Source of the DNA: Candidatus Wallbacteria bacterium
GTDB lineage: Bacteria > Muiribacteriota > UBA6191 > JACPRK01
Assembly: GCA_016199905.1 (NCBI GenBank)
Contig: JACQFU010000501.1
Coordinates: 1 to 11,072 of the forward strand
Length of the DNA stretch: 11,072 bases
Reading direction: 5' to 3'
Position numbers and translations under genes: made by a program. Shown here piece after piece: positions 1 to 7,326 of the stretch; position 1 is the first letter of the stretch, and each line of letters opens with the position of its first letter. The notes beneath the pieces were generated by a model, which did not search any database, was not told the origin of the DNA, and saw only the letters and a program-made list of their open reading frames with translations.

Positions 1-2
1 CC

Positions 3-1574
3 CGCGGGCACTTCCAGAAGGCCCTGGCGGGAGCTTCCCAGACCGGCCCCGGACGCCAGCTGCGCGAGAACATTGCCGCGGCCTATCGGGAGTCGGCCCG
101 CGCGCTGGAAGCGACGGGAGACCACGAACGGGCCGTCGCGGTCCTGAAAGAATCGCTCGAGCTCGATCCCGAGAACCCGCCCAGCATCCGTCTGCTCGGC
201 ACCGTGCTGCGCGGCGCCGGCCGCACGCGCGACGCCATCAGCTTCTACGAACTCTACTTGATGTACGAGCCCGAGGACCGCGAGATGGCCGACGAGCTGA
301 TCCAGCTCTATCGCGAAGTGGGCGACGAAGCCAAGGCGGTCGGGCTGGCCTCGCGCTTCCCCGCGCCCAGCCCCGCCGTTTCGGGACAGCCGCCGACGCT
401 GGCTTCGACCGAGGAGGCCGCAGCCTCGCCGGACAGCGCCATCGAGGACGAGCTGGCCGTGGCGCGCGACGACCGCGAGCGCGCCGACGTCTATCTGAAA
501 TGGGGCAAAGCCTCCTCGTCCGAAAAGGACTATCCACGCGCCACGGAGCTCTTGCGCAAGGGCCTGGAGATGAACCCGGCGAGCCGCGACCTGCTGCTGG
601 CCTTGGCCGAGGTGCTGCGCCTGAGCCGCAAGCCTTCCGAGGCGCGCCGGCTCTACGAAACCCGCCTCGAGATCGAGCCCAAAGACCACGCCGTGCGACT
701 GCTGCTGGCCAAGCTGCTGGTGGCCACGGGCGGCTCGAAGGACGCGCTCGGGCACCTCAAGCAGTTGTCCGTGGAGCCGTCGCTGGATCGCGCGTTGATG
801 CTCGAGGCCTACAACTGGCTCGGCATCGCACACGCCCAGACGAACGACTATGCCGCCGCGGAAGACGCCTGGAACGAAGTCCTCAAGATCGACGCGCAGC
901 ACGCCAACGCCCACTACAACTTGGGCCAGGTGCGCGAGCGCCAGCTGAAGTTCAAGGAAGCCATCGCCGCTTTCGAGAAAGCCGTGGAGTTCGGGACCAA
1001 GGACCCCGACTATCTGCGATATCTCGAGCGACTGGGAATGGCCTACCGTCAGGCCGGCCAGCGTCAGGCCGCGGTCGATGTCTGGAAGCGGCTGGCCGCG
1101 GCTGCCCCGGCGGGTTCGCCGCTGGCCGATCGGGCTCGCCGGTTCCAGGCCGAGCAGGGCGTGACGCAGCGCGAGATGGAGGCAGCGACTCCGTCCGGGG
1201 CTCGCCCGGCCGAGGCGAGCCGTTGGCGCAGGACCGAGGCGGCCACGCACGCTCGATTGCCCGACGCGCCGGCGCCGAAGGACGCGGAGTTCCTCACGGC
1301 GGCCGAGAAGGCATTCCGCCAAGGCGCGCCCGACGAGGCTATCCGCCAGTACAACAACGCGCTCAACGCCGATCCCACCAACCTGGACACCTACTTCAAG
1401 CTGGGCGACCTCTTGCACCAAAAGGGCGCCATCGCCCAGGAGCGCGCGCTGTTCCAGCAGATGCTGGCGCAGAAGCTGCCGCCCGACCTGGAACAGGCGG
1501 CGCGCTACCGCCTGCAGGGCCTGGGCGACGCGTCGGCCTCGGAAGGCACTGTTCGGCAGGAGATCGGCCGATGA
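3..1574 (+). CDS. TPR repeat protein, 5' end outside window
   Basis: This is the C-terminal 523 residues of a longer protein. The frame is open to the left edge, and the codons before the GTG at 204 already encode TPR sequence (for example AVAVLKESLELDPENPPSIR), so 204 is not the true start. Degenerate 34-residue TPR units lie in three blocks. The first runs from the left edge to about 345; the second, from about 485 to 1110, has units ending in GLEMNP, LEIEP and LKIDAQH; the third, from about 1285 to 1545, includes AIRQYNNALNADPTN. Pro/Ala-rich, probably flexible linkers separate them. TPR arrays are protein-binding scaffolds, but no partner or catalytic domain is visible. Whether the protein is exported cannot be judged without its N terminus. 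Its TGA overlaps the pth start codon (ATGA), so the two are likely translationally coupled. Confidence 0.9.
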   Translation, partial: RGHFQKALAGASQTGPGRQLRENIAAAYRESARALEATGDHERAVAVLKESLELDPENPPSIRLLGTVLRGAGRTRDAISFYELYLMYEPEDREMADELIQLYREVGDEAKAVGLASRFPAPSPAVSGQPPTLASTEEAAASPDSAIEDELAVARDDRERADVYLKWGKASSSEKDYPRATELLRKGLEMNPASRDLLLALAEVLRLSRKPSEARRLYETRLEIEPKDHAVRLLLAKLLVATGGSKDALGHLKQLSVEPSLDRALMLEAYNWLGIAHAQTNDYAAAEDAWNEVLKIDAQHANAHYNLGQVRERQLKFKEAIAAFEKAVEFGTKDPDYLRYLERLGMAYRQAGQRQAAVDVWKRLAAAAPAGSPLADRARRFQAEQGVTQREMEAATPSGARPAEASRWRRTEAATHARLPDAPAPKDAEFLTAAEKAFRQGAPDEAIRQYNNALNADPTNLDTYFKLGDLLHQKGAIAQERALFQQMLAQKLPPDLEQAARYRLQGLGDASASEGTVRQEIGR

Positions 1575-2194
1575 TTGTGGCCGGCCTCGGCAATCCGGGT
1601 CCCCGCTACGCGATGAACCGGCACAACGTCGGCTTCCTGTTCCTGGATCACCTGGTGGAGAAACTGGGTGCGGGCGAGCCATTCCGATTCAAGTCCTCTT
1701 TCGACGCCGAAGTGGCGGAGGTGCGGCTGGAGGGGGAACGACATTGGCTGGTGAAGCCCCAGGCGTACATGAACTTGTCGGGTGGGCCGGTGTCGCGGGT
1801 GGCCTCCTATTACAAGGTGAAGCCGTCGGACGTGGTGGCGGTGTACGACGATGTCGCGTTGCCCTTCGGCTCGATCCGCGTGCGCCCGGGAGGCAGCGCC
1901 GGCGGTCACAAGGGGATGATCTCGATCATCGAACAGCTCGGGACGGACGAGTTCCCCCGAATTCGGATCGGTATCGCGCAGACGGTCGAGCGCAAGAAAT
2001 CGCTGGCCGGATATGTCCTCGACGACTTCGACGCTGCCGAGCGTCAGGGCCTTCCGGCGGTGCTGGACCAGGCCACGGAGGCGCTCGGGATGGTCGCGGC
2101 GCAGGACATGGCGAAGGCCATGGCAAAGTTCAACAAACGGGTCGCAGCGAGGGCGGACGACGCCCCGCAGGACGCGGATCAACCGCAGAGGTGA
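1571..2194 (+). CDS. pth: Peptidyl-tRNA hydrolase (Pth)
   Basis: A cytosolic enzyme that cleaves the ester bond of peptidyl-tRNAs dropped from stalled ribosomes and recycles the tRNA. It is 207 residues, slightly longer than the usual 185-200 because of a charged, Ala/Asp-rich tail. Family signatures are clear: GLGNPGPRY near residue 5 with Asn8, the catalytic His18 in NRHNVGF, KPQAYMNLSG with Met67 and Asn68, Asp93 in VYDDVALPFG, and the GSAGGHKG loop with His113. Residue 114 is Lys where the E. coli enzyme has Asn. The start is the ATG overlapping the stop of the upstream TPR gene, giving the expected MIVAGLGNPG N terminus. Its own stop overlaps the start of the sigma-factor gene. Identification is secure; the pairing with a FliA-type sigma factor is less usual than the common rplY-pth arrangement. 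Confidence 0.97.
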   Translation: MIVAGLGNPGPRYAMNRHNVGFLFLDHLVEKLGAGEPFRFKSSFDAEVAEVRLEGERHWLVKPQAYMNLSGGPVSRVASYYKVKPSDVVAVYDDVALPFGSIRVRPGGSAGGHKGMISIIEQLGTDEFPRIRIGIAQTVERKKSLAGYVLDDFDAAERQGLPAVLDQATEALGMVAAQDMAKAMAKFNKRVAARADDAPQDADQPQR

Positions 2195-2991
2195 TGGTCT
2201 TGGAAGAGGCTGTTCGCAGCACAGTCGAGGAAGAGGACTACCAGCTCTGGTCCAAGTACAAGCAGACCGGCAACCCCGCCATCCGCGAGAAGCTCATCGT
2301 GAAGTACTCGAGCTTCGTGAAGTACGTGGCGGGCCGGATGGCCGTGAACCTGCCCTCCAACGTGGAGTACGACGACCTGGTCGGCTACGGCGTTTTTGGG
2401 CTCATCGACGCCATCGATAAGTACGATCCCGACCGACAAATCAAGTTCAAGACTTACGCGAAGACGCGCATTCGCGGCGCCATCCTCGACGAGCTGCGGA
2501 TGCTCGACTGGACGCCGCGCTCGGTGCGCCAGAAGAGCAAGACGCTCGAACGCGCCATCGACGAGCTGGAGGCCAAGCTGGGCCGCGAGGCGACCGACGG
2601 CGAGCTGTGCCAGCACCTCAAGGTCGAGATGAGCGAGTTGCACCGGATGTTCGACGAGTCGCGCGTCGGGATGATGAGCAGCTTGGACGAAGGCGACCCG
2701 GAGGGCGACGGAAACGTGAGCCGGCTCGACTTCATCGAGGACAAGGCGAACATCACGCCGCAGAGAAATGCCGAGAAGGTAGAGCTGGCGAGGATTCTAG
2801 CGCAGGAGCTGACCACGCTGTCGGATCGCGAGCGACTCGTCCTGTCGCTCTACTATTTCGAGGAGCTGACCAGCAAGGAAATCGGCCGCATTCTGGGTGT
2901 CAGCGACTCCCGAGTCAGCCAGTTGCATACCAAGGCGATCATGCGCCTGCGCAACCGGCTCTCGCGCGAGCAAGACGTGCTGATGGACTGA
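2194..2991 (+). CDS. FliA/WhiG-family RNA polymerase sigma factor
   Basis: An alternative sigma factor that directs core RNA polymerase to a special promoter class. It is 265 residues from ATG 2194. Domain order is standard. Sigma2 spans about 33-103, with SSFVKYVAGRM, EYDDLVGYGVFGLIDAIDKYDP and FKTYAKTRIRGAILDELR. The DWTPRSVR signature typical of FliA and WhiG is at 105-112. Sigma3 is about 113-160, followed by an acidic linker. Sigma4 is about 206-258, with LSDRERLVLSLYY and the helix-turn-helix LTSKEIGRILGVSDSRVSQLH. An in-frame GTG at 2191 is an equally possible start. Either way the start overlaps the pth TGA, and a GAGG just upstream is the only Shine-Dalgarno-like sequence, so translation is probably coupled. 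FliA controls late flagellar genes and WhiG controls sporulation in Streptomyces; no flagellar, chemotaxis or anti-sigma (FlgM) gene is in view, so the regulon is unknown. Confidence 0.95.
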   Translation: MVLEEAVRSTVEEEDYQLWSKYKQTGNPAIREKLIVKYSSFVKYVAGRMAVNLPSNVEYDDLVGYGVFGLIDAIDKYDPDRQIKFKTYAKTRIRGAILDELRMLDWTPRSVRQKSKTLERAIDELEAKLGREATDGELCQHLKVEMSELHRMFDESRVGMMSSLDEGDPEGDGNVSRLDFIEDKANITPQRNAEKVELARILAQELTTLSDRERLVLSLYYFEELTSKEIGRILGVSDSRVSQLHTKAIMRLRNRLSREQDVLMD

Positions 2992-3011
2992 TGGGCCCGG
3001 CCCCGCGAGCT

Positions 3012-3030
3012 GTTAGACTGCCCCACTGTG
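3012..3030 (+). promoter_or_regulatory. Possible -10 box giving a near-leaderless MFS mRNA
   Basis: TAGACT at 3014-3019 fits a TANNNT -10 box and ends eight bases before the GTG start at 3028. No Shine-Dalgarno sequence stands between them, which would fit a leaderless or very short-leader transcript. No convincing -35 is visible 16-18 bases upstream, so the call is weak. Readthrough from the sigma-factor gene is the alternative. Confidence 0.3.
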
Positions 3031-4281
3031 ACCAAGGTCCCTGAGCGGGTCGAGCGGGCTGCGTGGTGGGCGCTGGGCTTGCTCTTCGCCGTCAATCTGC
3101 TCAACTACATCGACCGCCAGATCATCAGCGGCGTTCAGGATCTGATCCAGGCCGAATTCAAGCTCACGGGCCTGGAGATCGGCCTGGTGGGCAGCTCCTT
3201 CGTGGTGGTCTACATGTTGGCGGCGCCGATCACGGGTGTGCTGGCGGATCGCTGGCCACGTCACTGGTTCATCGCGGGCGGCGTCAGCCTCTGGAGCATC
3301 GCGACGGCGGCGGCGGGCTCGGCGGGGAGCTACCTGCAACTGCTGAGTACGAGGGCGACCGTCGGCATCGGCGAAGCGGGCTACGCGACCGTTAGTCCGG
3401 GGCTGATCTCGGACCTGTTTCCGCTGTCGTTGCGAGGCCGGGCCATGTCGCTTTTCTTCATGGCAATCCCCGTAGGCTCGGCGCTCGGGATCGGCCTGGG
3501 AGGCTACCTGGGGGCGCACTACGGCTGGCGCACGGCGTTCCAGGTCGTGGGGCTGCCGGGGCTGCTGGTGGCGATTGCGGCGCTCTGGTTGCCCGATCCG
3601 GCGCGCGGCGCCATGGATGATGTTGGAGGGAAACAGCACGCGCATCCTCAGGCTTCGTTCAAGGGGTACCTCTCGCTGTTGAGGATTCCGAGCTACGTCA
3701 TCAACACGGTCGGGATGACGGCTTACACTTTTTCGATTCAGGGCCTGGCATTCTGGATGCCGCGTTACCTGCTGGAAACCAAACTCATGCCGCGCGAGTC
3801 TGCGACGCTCTACTTCGGCCTGGTGAGCGCAGCGGCCGGCTTCGTCGGGACGATTGCCGGCGGCTGGGCGGGCGACGCCCTGCAGAAGAAGACGCCGCGC
3901 GCCTATTTCTTGCTCTCGGGCATAGGGCTGATTCTGGGCGTGCCGTTCGGATGTGCAGCGATCCTCTGCTCGGGGACGACGGCGACCTGGAGCATGTTGT
4001 TCTTGTCGGAAGTTCTCCTTTTCCTGAACACGGGCCCGCTCAACGCAGCGCTGGCCAACGTCGTACCGGCTTCGATGCGCGCCTCGGCCTTCGCCCTCAA
4101 TATCTTCGTGATTCACTTGCTGGGCGATGTAGCCTCGCCTCCATTGATCGGGATGGTTCGCGATCACGCTGGACCGACGACCGCGATGCTGGCGGCGATC
4201 ATGCCGATGGGGCTGGCCGGTGCCGTGTACCTGTGGGGTATGGGCTATTATGGCCAGGACGTGCACAAGGCGTCGGATTGA
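3028..4281 (+). CDS. MFS transporter, spinster-like
   Basis: An inner-membrane secondary transporter of the major facilitator superfamily, 417 residues, with hydrophobic segments consistent with 12 transmembrane helices. Helix 1 ends in LLNYIDRQ (residues 24-31), a hallmark of the spinster-like subgroup. Motif A is GVLADRWPRH (70-79). The helix 4-5 region has GIGEAGYATVSPGLISDLFPLSLRGR (in part, from 113), and the second half has a motif A echo, GGWAGDALQKK. The substrate cannot be read from sequence; members are proposed to move lipids, sugars or organic acids. An in-frame TGA (the sigma-gene stop) lies 36 bases upstream and GTG 3028 is the first plausible start codon after it. The gene follows the sigma factor by 36 bases and could be co-transcribed with it or have its own promoter. 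No terminator is obvious after it. Confidence 0.93.
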   Translation: MTKVPERVERAAWWALGLLFAVNLLNYIDRQIISGVQDLIQAEFKLTGLEIGLVGSSFVVVYMLAAPITGVLADRWPRHWFIAGGVSLWSIATAAAGSAGSYLQLLSTRATVGIGEAGYATVSPGLISDLFPLSLRGRAMSLFFMAIPVGSALGIGLGGYLGAHYGWRTAFQVVGLPGLLVAIAALWLPDPARGAMDDVGGKQHAHPQASFKGYLSLLRIPSYVINTVGMTAYTFSIQGLAFWMPRYLLETKLMPRESATLYFGLVSAAAGFVGTIAGGWAGDALQKKTPRAYFLLSGIGLILGVPFGCAAILCSGTTATWSMLFLSEVLLFLNTGPLNAALANVVPASMRASAFALNIFVIHLLGDVASPPLIGMVRDHAGPTTAMLAAIMPMGLAGAVYLWGMGYYGQDVHKASD

Positions 4282-4412
4282 AAACCCAAGTTGCGAACAA
4301 AACCAAACCCTGCCCCGTAGTAGGGAGTATCCGAGAAGGCCGGGGCGCGCTCGCGCCTGGATTTCCAGCACCCCGCCGGCTCATGACGAGAATATAGGAG
4401 GATCGGGTCCCT
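4282..4412 (+). promoter_or_regulatory. Intergenic leader with ribosome binding site of the HhH-TPR gene
   Basis: AGGAGG at 4396-4401 lies 11 bases before ATG 4413 and fixes that start. TTGCGA at 4291-4296 could be a -35 element, but no good -10 stands 16-18 bases beyond it. Two short hairpins are possible: GGCGC (4344-4348) with GCGCC (4353-4357), and CTGG (4357-4360) with CCAG (4365-4368). Neither has a T run, so I do not call a terminator for the MFS gene. The promoter part is uncertain; the ribosome binding site is convincing. Confidence 0.45.
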
Positions 4413-7097
4413 ATGCATTTCCTGCCAAGACTCTCGCGTCTGTTGCCCCTGCTGGGAGTATTGCTGCTCCTGGCATTTTCTGTCCCGGGCGGCTTGTACG
4501 CCCAGGTGGATCTCAACTCGGCCAGCTATTCTCAGCTGGAGGCCGTCGACGGCATCTCGGCGGCGATGGCGCAGAAGATCATCAATGCCAGGCCGCTTCG
4601 GACGAAGCGGGATCTGGTGGACCGGCTGGGGATGCAGGAAAACGTCTATAGCCGCGTCAAGGACCAGGTCATCGCGCGCCAAGGCTCCGGCAGCGGTTCG
4701 GGCTCGGGCTCGGGCTCCGGTAGCGGCTCCGGGTCGGGCAGCGGCAGCGACTTCGGCCGTGGCACGGGCGGCTCCGGCAGCGACGTCGGCTCCGGTTCGG
4801 GCTCCGGCAGCGGCCGTACCAACAGCGGCAGCGGTTCGGGCGGCTCGATCGGCAGCGGCTCCGGCAGCGGCTCCGGCTCGAACAACACCGGCTCGGGCTC
4901 CGGCACGGATACCGGCTCGGGGTCGGGCACCTCGACCTCCGGCACGGGCGACGGCAACGTCTACCGGCAGAGCTACAGCACCGGCCGCGGCGACCTGCGG
5001 TCAGGCAACTACCAGGACTCCATCGACCAGCTGCTGCAGGCCCAGAGGCTCGCGGACCAGTACGGCAATCGCCAGGAGTCGGCGCAGATCGGAGCCGACC
5101 TGGCAAGCGCCTATCTGTGGCGCGGCATCGAGCTTTACAAGGACGCCGCCTGGGCCCAGGACTACGACAACGCGATCGCCTACCTGGCCAAGGTCGAGAT
5201 CCGCATCACCAACGACGATATGTGGCTCGGCGCGATGGGTGGCACCTCCCAGGCGATGCGCAAGCTGAACCTGAAGAACTACTACCTGGGCATGAGCTTC
5301 TTCGAAAAAGGCGCCTACTTCGACTGGGTCGACAACGACGGCATGGCGAAGATGTACCTGAGCATGGTCACGAAGTCCCGCGAGCAGTGGAACTACTTCA
5401 GCGACCCGAAGATGCTCATGGAACAGAAGATCCTCTTCGCAGACGCCAAGTACACGCTGGCGCAGTTGATGGAGAAGTCTCGCGACAATCAGTTCGCGGC
5501 GCAGAACTACATGGAGGCGTACAAGGCCTATCAGGAGCTGAAGGCCACCGGCGTGGGCGAGCTGTTCTACTACTGGGGAGAGGGTGACCAGGGCGTCAGC
5601 TACAACCAGCTCTACTTCTCCACTCGCCGCAAGAAGCGCCAGTCGATGGACGAGAAGATGTCCACCATGGAGCAGAGCATGATCTCGCTGGCCAATCAGG
5701 CCTCCAGCCGGAGCGACTACGGTCAGGCCCGCGAGCTGGCGAACTTCGTCTTCAAGAACACGAAGAACCGCGACACGCAGTCTCAGGCCCTCGACACCAC
5801 GATCGCCAGCTACGAGAAGTCCAACGACTTCCAGCACGCCATCGATCTGCGCCGCCAGTACCGAAACGATTTCGGCTATCACAAGCACACCATCGGGATG
5901 GCGCAGGACTACCGCGGCCTGGGTGACAACAACCAGGCCAAGCAGCTCTACCAGGAAGTCGTCAACAGCTCCGGCGCCGATCGCACCTACAAGACGCAGG
6001 CCGCCGACGGCCTGGCCGAGATGACCCTTCCCGAAATCGACGCCAAGATCTCGGGCGGCAACCTCGGCGCGGCGGTCCAGAGCATCCGGCAGTTCCTGGA
6101 CAGCTATCCGACCAGCAAGAAGGACGACTTCACTCGCCGCGTGGGCGACATCGTCGACAAGTACACCGCAGACGGGAAGACCGACGAGGCGTTGCGGTTG
6201 ATCGGCGAGTTCACGAGCAAGTACAGTTCGGGCAACGACGCGCTGCTCGACAGCAAGAAGATCACGATCCTCGACAAGGCAGGCGACTTCGGCGCCTACA
6301 AGCAGGCTGTGCTCGATTTCGACGCCAAGTACAGCCGCAGCTCGCCCGACACGTCCAACGCGATGCTGGCCGGCCTGGTTCAGAAGTGGGAGAAGCAAGG
6401 CAACAAGGACGACGCGGCAATCCAGGGTCTCATCGATAAACTGGCCTCTCGCGGCAACAGCTTCGGCACCCAGCGCCACATGCAGGCTGCCCAGGCCGAG
6501 CTCGCGCGGATCAAGGGTCTTGGCGACAAGGCCAAGATCCGCAGCGGCCTGCTGAGGATGGCGGTCTTCCCCGAGGCGCGCTACGCCACGGCGCGGTCGG
6601 CCATCGACTCCGCCAAGGAGCTGTACCTGGCGCAGTACGCCAGCCCCTGGTACTACGATTCCAAGAGCCGGGCGGCCTCGTCACCCGGCAGCGCCAAGGG
6701 AATCTTCGGCGGCAACAAGGACGAGACGGCGCAACTCAAGCACGACATGAACGCCGAAGTGTTCAACAAGGTCCAGGAGAAGGAGATGCCGACCTACGCG
6801 CGTTACGACGCGTCGGAGCTGGACCGTCTCCTGGGTCCGACTTCGGACGCCCTCAATGCCTACAAGGCGCTGACCGGCCGGATCGACAAGGAGCTGGAGG
6901 CCCACAAGTCCTGGCAGTCCGCAGGCATCTTCAAGAAGGGCGGCTTCAAGAAGACCTACGAGGCCCTCCGCGACTCGCGGCCGACCCGGCAGGATCTGCA
7001 GAACGATTTCCTGAACAAGGCGTTCGCAGCTCGCTCCGGCGGTACGGGCGGCACCCGCGTGGACGGCGTTCCGAGCTTCGACGGCGCCAATCGCTGA
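4413..7097 (+). CDS. Exported HhH (ComEA-like) / Gly-Ser linker / TPR-like protein
   Basis: An 894-residue secreted or periplasmic protein. Residues 1-30 are a Sec signal peptide (RR-flanked, Leu-rich core, cleavage after LYA). The mature protein opens with a ComEA-like helix-hairpin-helix domain, about 31-90: VDLNSASYSQLEAVDGISAA, then a second hairpin around LVDRLGM. ComEA uses this fold to bind extracellular double-stranded DNA during competence. Residues 91-176 are an almost pure Gly-Ser linker, closed by GTGDGNVY (177-184). The rest, about 185-860, is alpha-helical with TPR-like units (DLRSGNYQDSIDQLLQAQRL; DYGQARELANFVF; LGDNNQAKQLYQEVV), rich in Tyr, Lys and Asp, with no cysteine seen. 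It ends in a short Gly/Thr-rich tail. AGGAGG 11 bases upstream supports ATG 4413, and a strong terminator follows the stop. A DNA-binding or adhesive scaffold is inferred; no known full-length family is recognised. Other ComEA partners (ComEC, DprA) are not in the window. Confidence 0.9.
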   Translation: MHFLPRLSRLLPLLGVLLLLAFSVPGGLYAQVDLNSASYSQLEAVDGISAAMAQKIINARPLRTKRDLVDRLGMQENVYSRVKDQVIARQGSGSGSGSGSGSGSGSGSGSGSDFGRGTGGSGSDVGSGSGSGSGRTNSGSGSGGSIGSGSGSGSGSNNTGSGSGTDTGSGSGTSTSGTGDGNVYRQSYSTGRGDLRSGNYQDSIDQLLQAQRLADQYGNRQESAQIGADLASAYLWRGIELYKDAAWAQDYDNAIAYLAKVEIRITNDDMWLGAMGGTSQAMRKLNLKNYYLGMSFFEKGAYFDWVDNDGMAKMYLSMVTKSREQWNYFSDPKMLMEQKILFADAKYTLAQLMEKSRDNQFAAQNYMEAYKAYQELKATGVGELFYYWGEGDQGVSYNQLYFSTRRKKRQSMDEKMSTMEQSMISLANQASSRSDYGQARELANFVFKNTKNRDTQSQALDTTIASYEKSNDFQHAIDLRRQYRNDFGYHKHTIGMAQDYRGLGDNNQAKQLYQEVVNSSGADRTYKTQAADGLAEMTLPEIDAKISGGNLGAAVQSIRQFLDSYPTSKKDDFTRRVGDIVDKYTADGKTDEALRLIGEFTSKYSSGNDALLDSKKITILDKAGDFGAYKQAVLDFDAKYSRSSPDTSNAMLAGLVQKWEKQGNKDDAAIQGLIDKLASRGNSFGTQRHMQAAQAELARIKGLGDKAKIRSGLLRMAVFPEARYATARSAIDSAKELYLAQYASPWYYDSKSRAASSPGSAKGIFGGNKDETAQLKHDMNAEVFNKVQEKEMPTYARYDASELDRLLGPTSDALNAYKALTGRIDKELEAHKSWQSAGIFKKGGFKKTYEALRDSRPTRQDLQNDFLNKAFAARSGGTGGTRVDGVPSFDGANR
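4683..4940 (+). repeat. Gly-Ser low-complexity tract (HhH-TPR gene)
   Basis: About 86 codons are almost entirely Gly and Ser, with occasional Asp, Arg, Thr and Asn breaks. Ser codons are mixed (TCC, TCG, AGC), so the DNA is not a perfect tandem repeat, which suggests selection on the protein rather than recent slippage. It forms a flexible, hydrophilic linker between the HhH domain and the helical body. Confidence 0.9.
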
Positions 7098-7118
7098 GCC
7101 TCACCGAGCATGGACTCT

Positions 7119-7153
7119 CCGGGGTCCCGGCATCGAGCCGGGGCCCCGGTTTT
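7119..7153 (+). terminator. Intrinsic terminator of the HhH-TPR gene
   Basis: A 13-bp stem pairs 7119-7131 with 7137-7149. One pair is a T-G wobble (7125/7143), the loop is the five bases ATCGA, and TTTT follows at 7150-7153. It begins 21 bases after the stop codon and should separate this transcript from the lipoprotein gene. Confidence 0.85.
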
Positions 7154-7261
7154 CGTCTGGGAGAGAAAACCTTCCCCGGGGGAGATTTCCTCTCTCGGGG
7201 AAAGCTGTGCGAAAAGCCTCGTGAGTCGTGCTGTGAAGCGATTTTTCACGATGCGAGGCGG
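7154..7261. other. Intergenic stretch with small dyads upstream of the lipoprotein
   Basis: No gene is visible here. TTCCCCG (7172-7178) can pair with CGGGGAA (7196-7202), while GAGAGA (7161-7166) can pair with TCTCTC (7191-7196). TCGTG (7226-7230) and GTGAA (7233-7237) face TTCAC (7245-7249) and CACGA (7247-7251). The last pair lies 11-36 bases upstream of the promoter-like sequence at 7263 and could be a binding site for a regulator. The dyads are short and could be chance in GC-rich DNA. Confidence 0.3.
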
Positions 7262-7262
7262 T

Positions 7263-7278
7263 TGGCACGAAGCTTGGT
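7263..7278 (+). promoter_or_regulatory. Possible sigma-54 (-24/-12) promoter of the lipoprotein gene
   Basis: TGGCACGAAGCTTGGT matches the sigma-54 consensus TGGCACG-N4-TTGCW in element order and spacing, with one mismatch: GG in place of the conserved GC at -12. Transcription would begin near 7290, leaving a leader of about 37 bases that contains the ribosome binding site. A competing reading is a sigma-70-type -10 TACACT at 7291-7296 without a good -35. The -12 mismatch falls on an important base, so confidence is modest. Confidence 0.35.
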
Positions 7279-7326
7279 TGGTACCGCGCGTACACTGGAC
7301 GTCACGCAGTGAAGGAGACTCGAACG

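Noticed and set aside
204..206. GTG as the start of the first TPR gene
   Set aside because: The same frame is open to the left edge and encodes TPR sequence upstream, so the gene begins outside the window.
500..1570. Upstream in-frame extension of pth
   Set aside because: It lies fully within the TPR gene in another frame and is Arg/Gly/Pro-rich noise; Pth begins at MIVAGLGNPG, 1571.
4344..4368. Terminator after the MFS gene
   Set aside because: Only 4-5 bp stems and no T run; too weak to call.
3013..4371. Long minus-strand open frame opposite the MFS gene
   Set aside because: Arg/Gln/His-rich product with no family resemblance; it is the antisense shadow of a clear transporter in GC-rich DNA.
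5001..6479. 492-codon minus-strand open frame inside the HhH-TPR gene
   Set aside because: Val/Leu/Ala-rich antisense shadow; the + strand frame has a signal peptide, ribosome binding site, domain architecture and terminator.
7309..7326. GTG start adding six residues to the lipoprotein
   Set aside because: It would overlap the good AAGGAG site at 7312-7317, which is correctly placed for ATG 7327.
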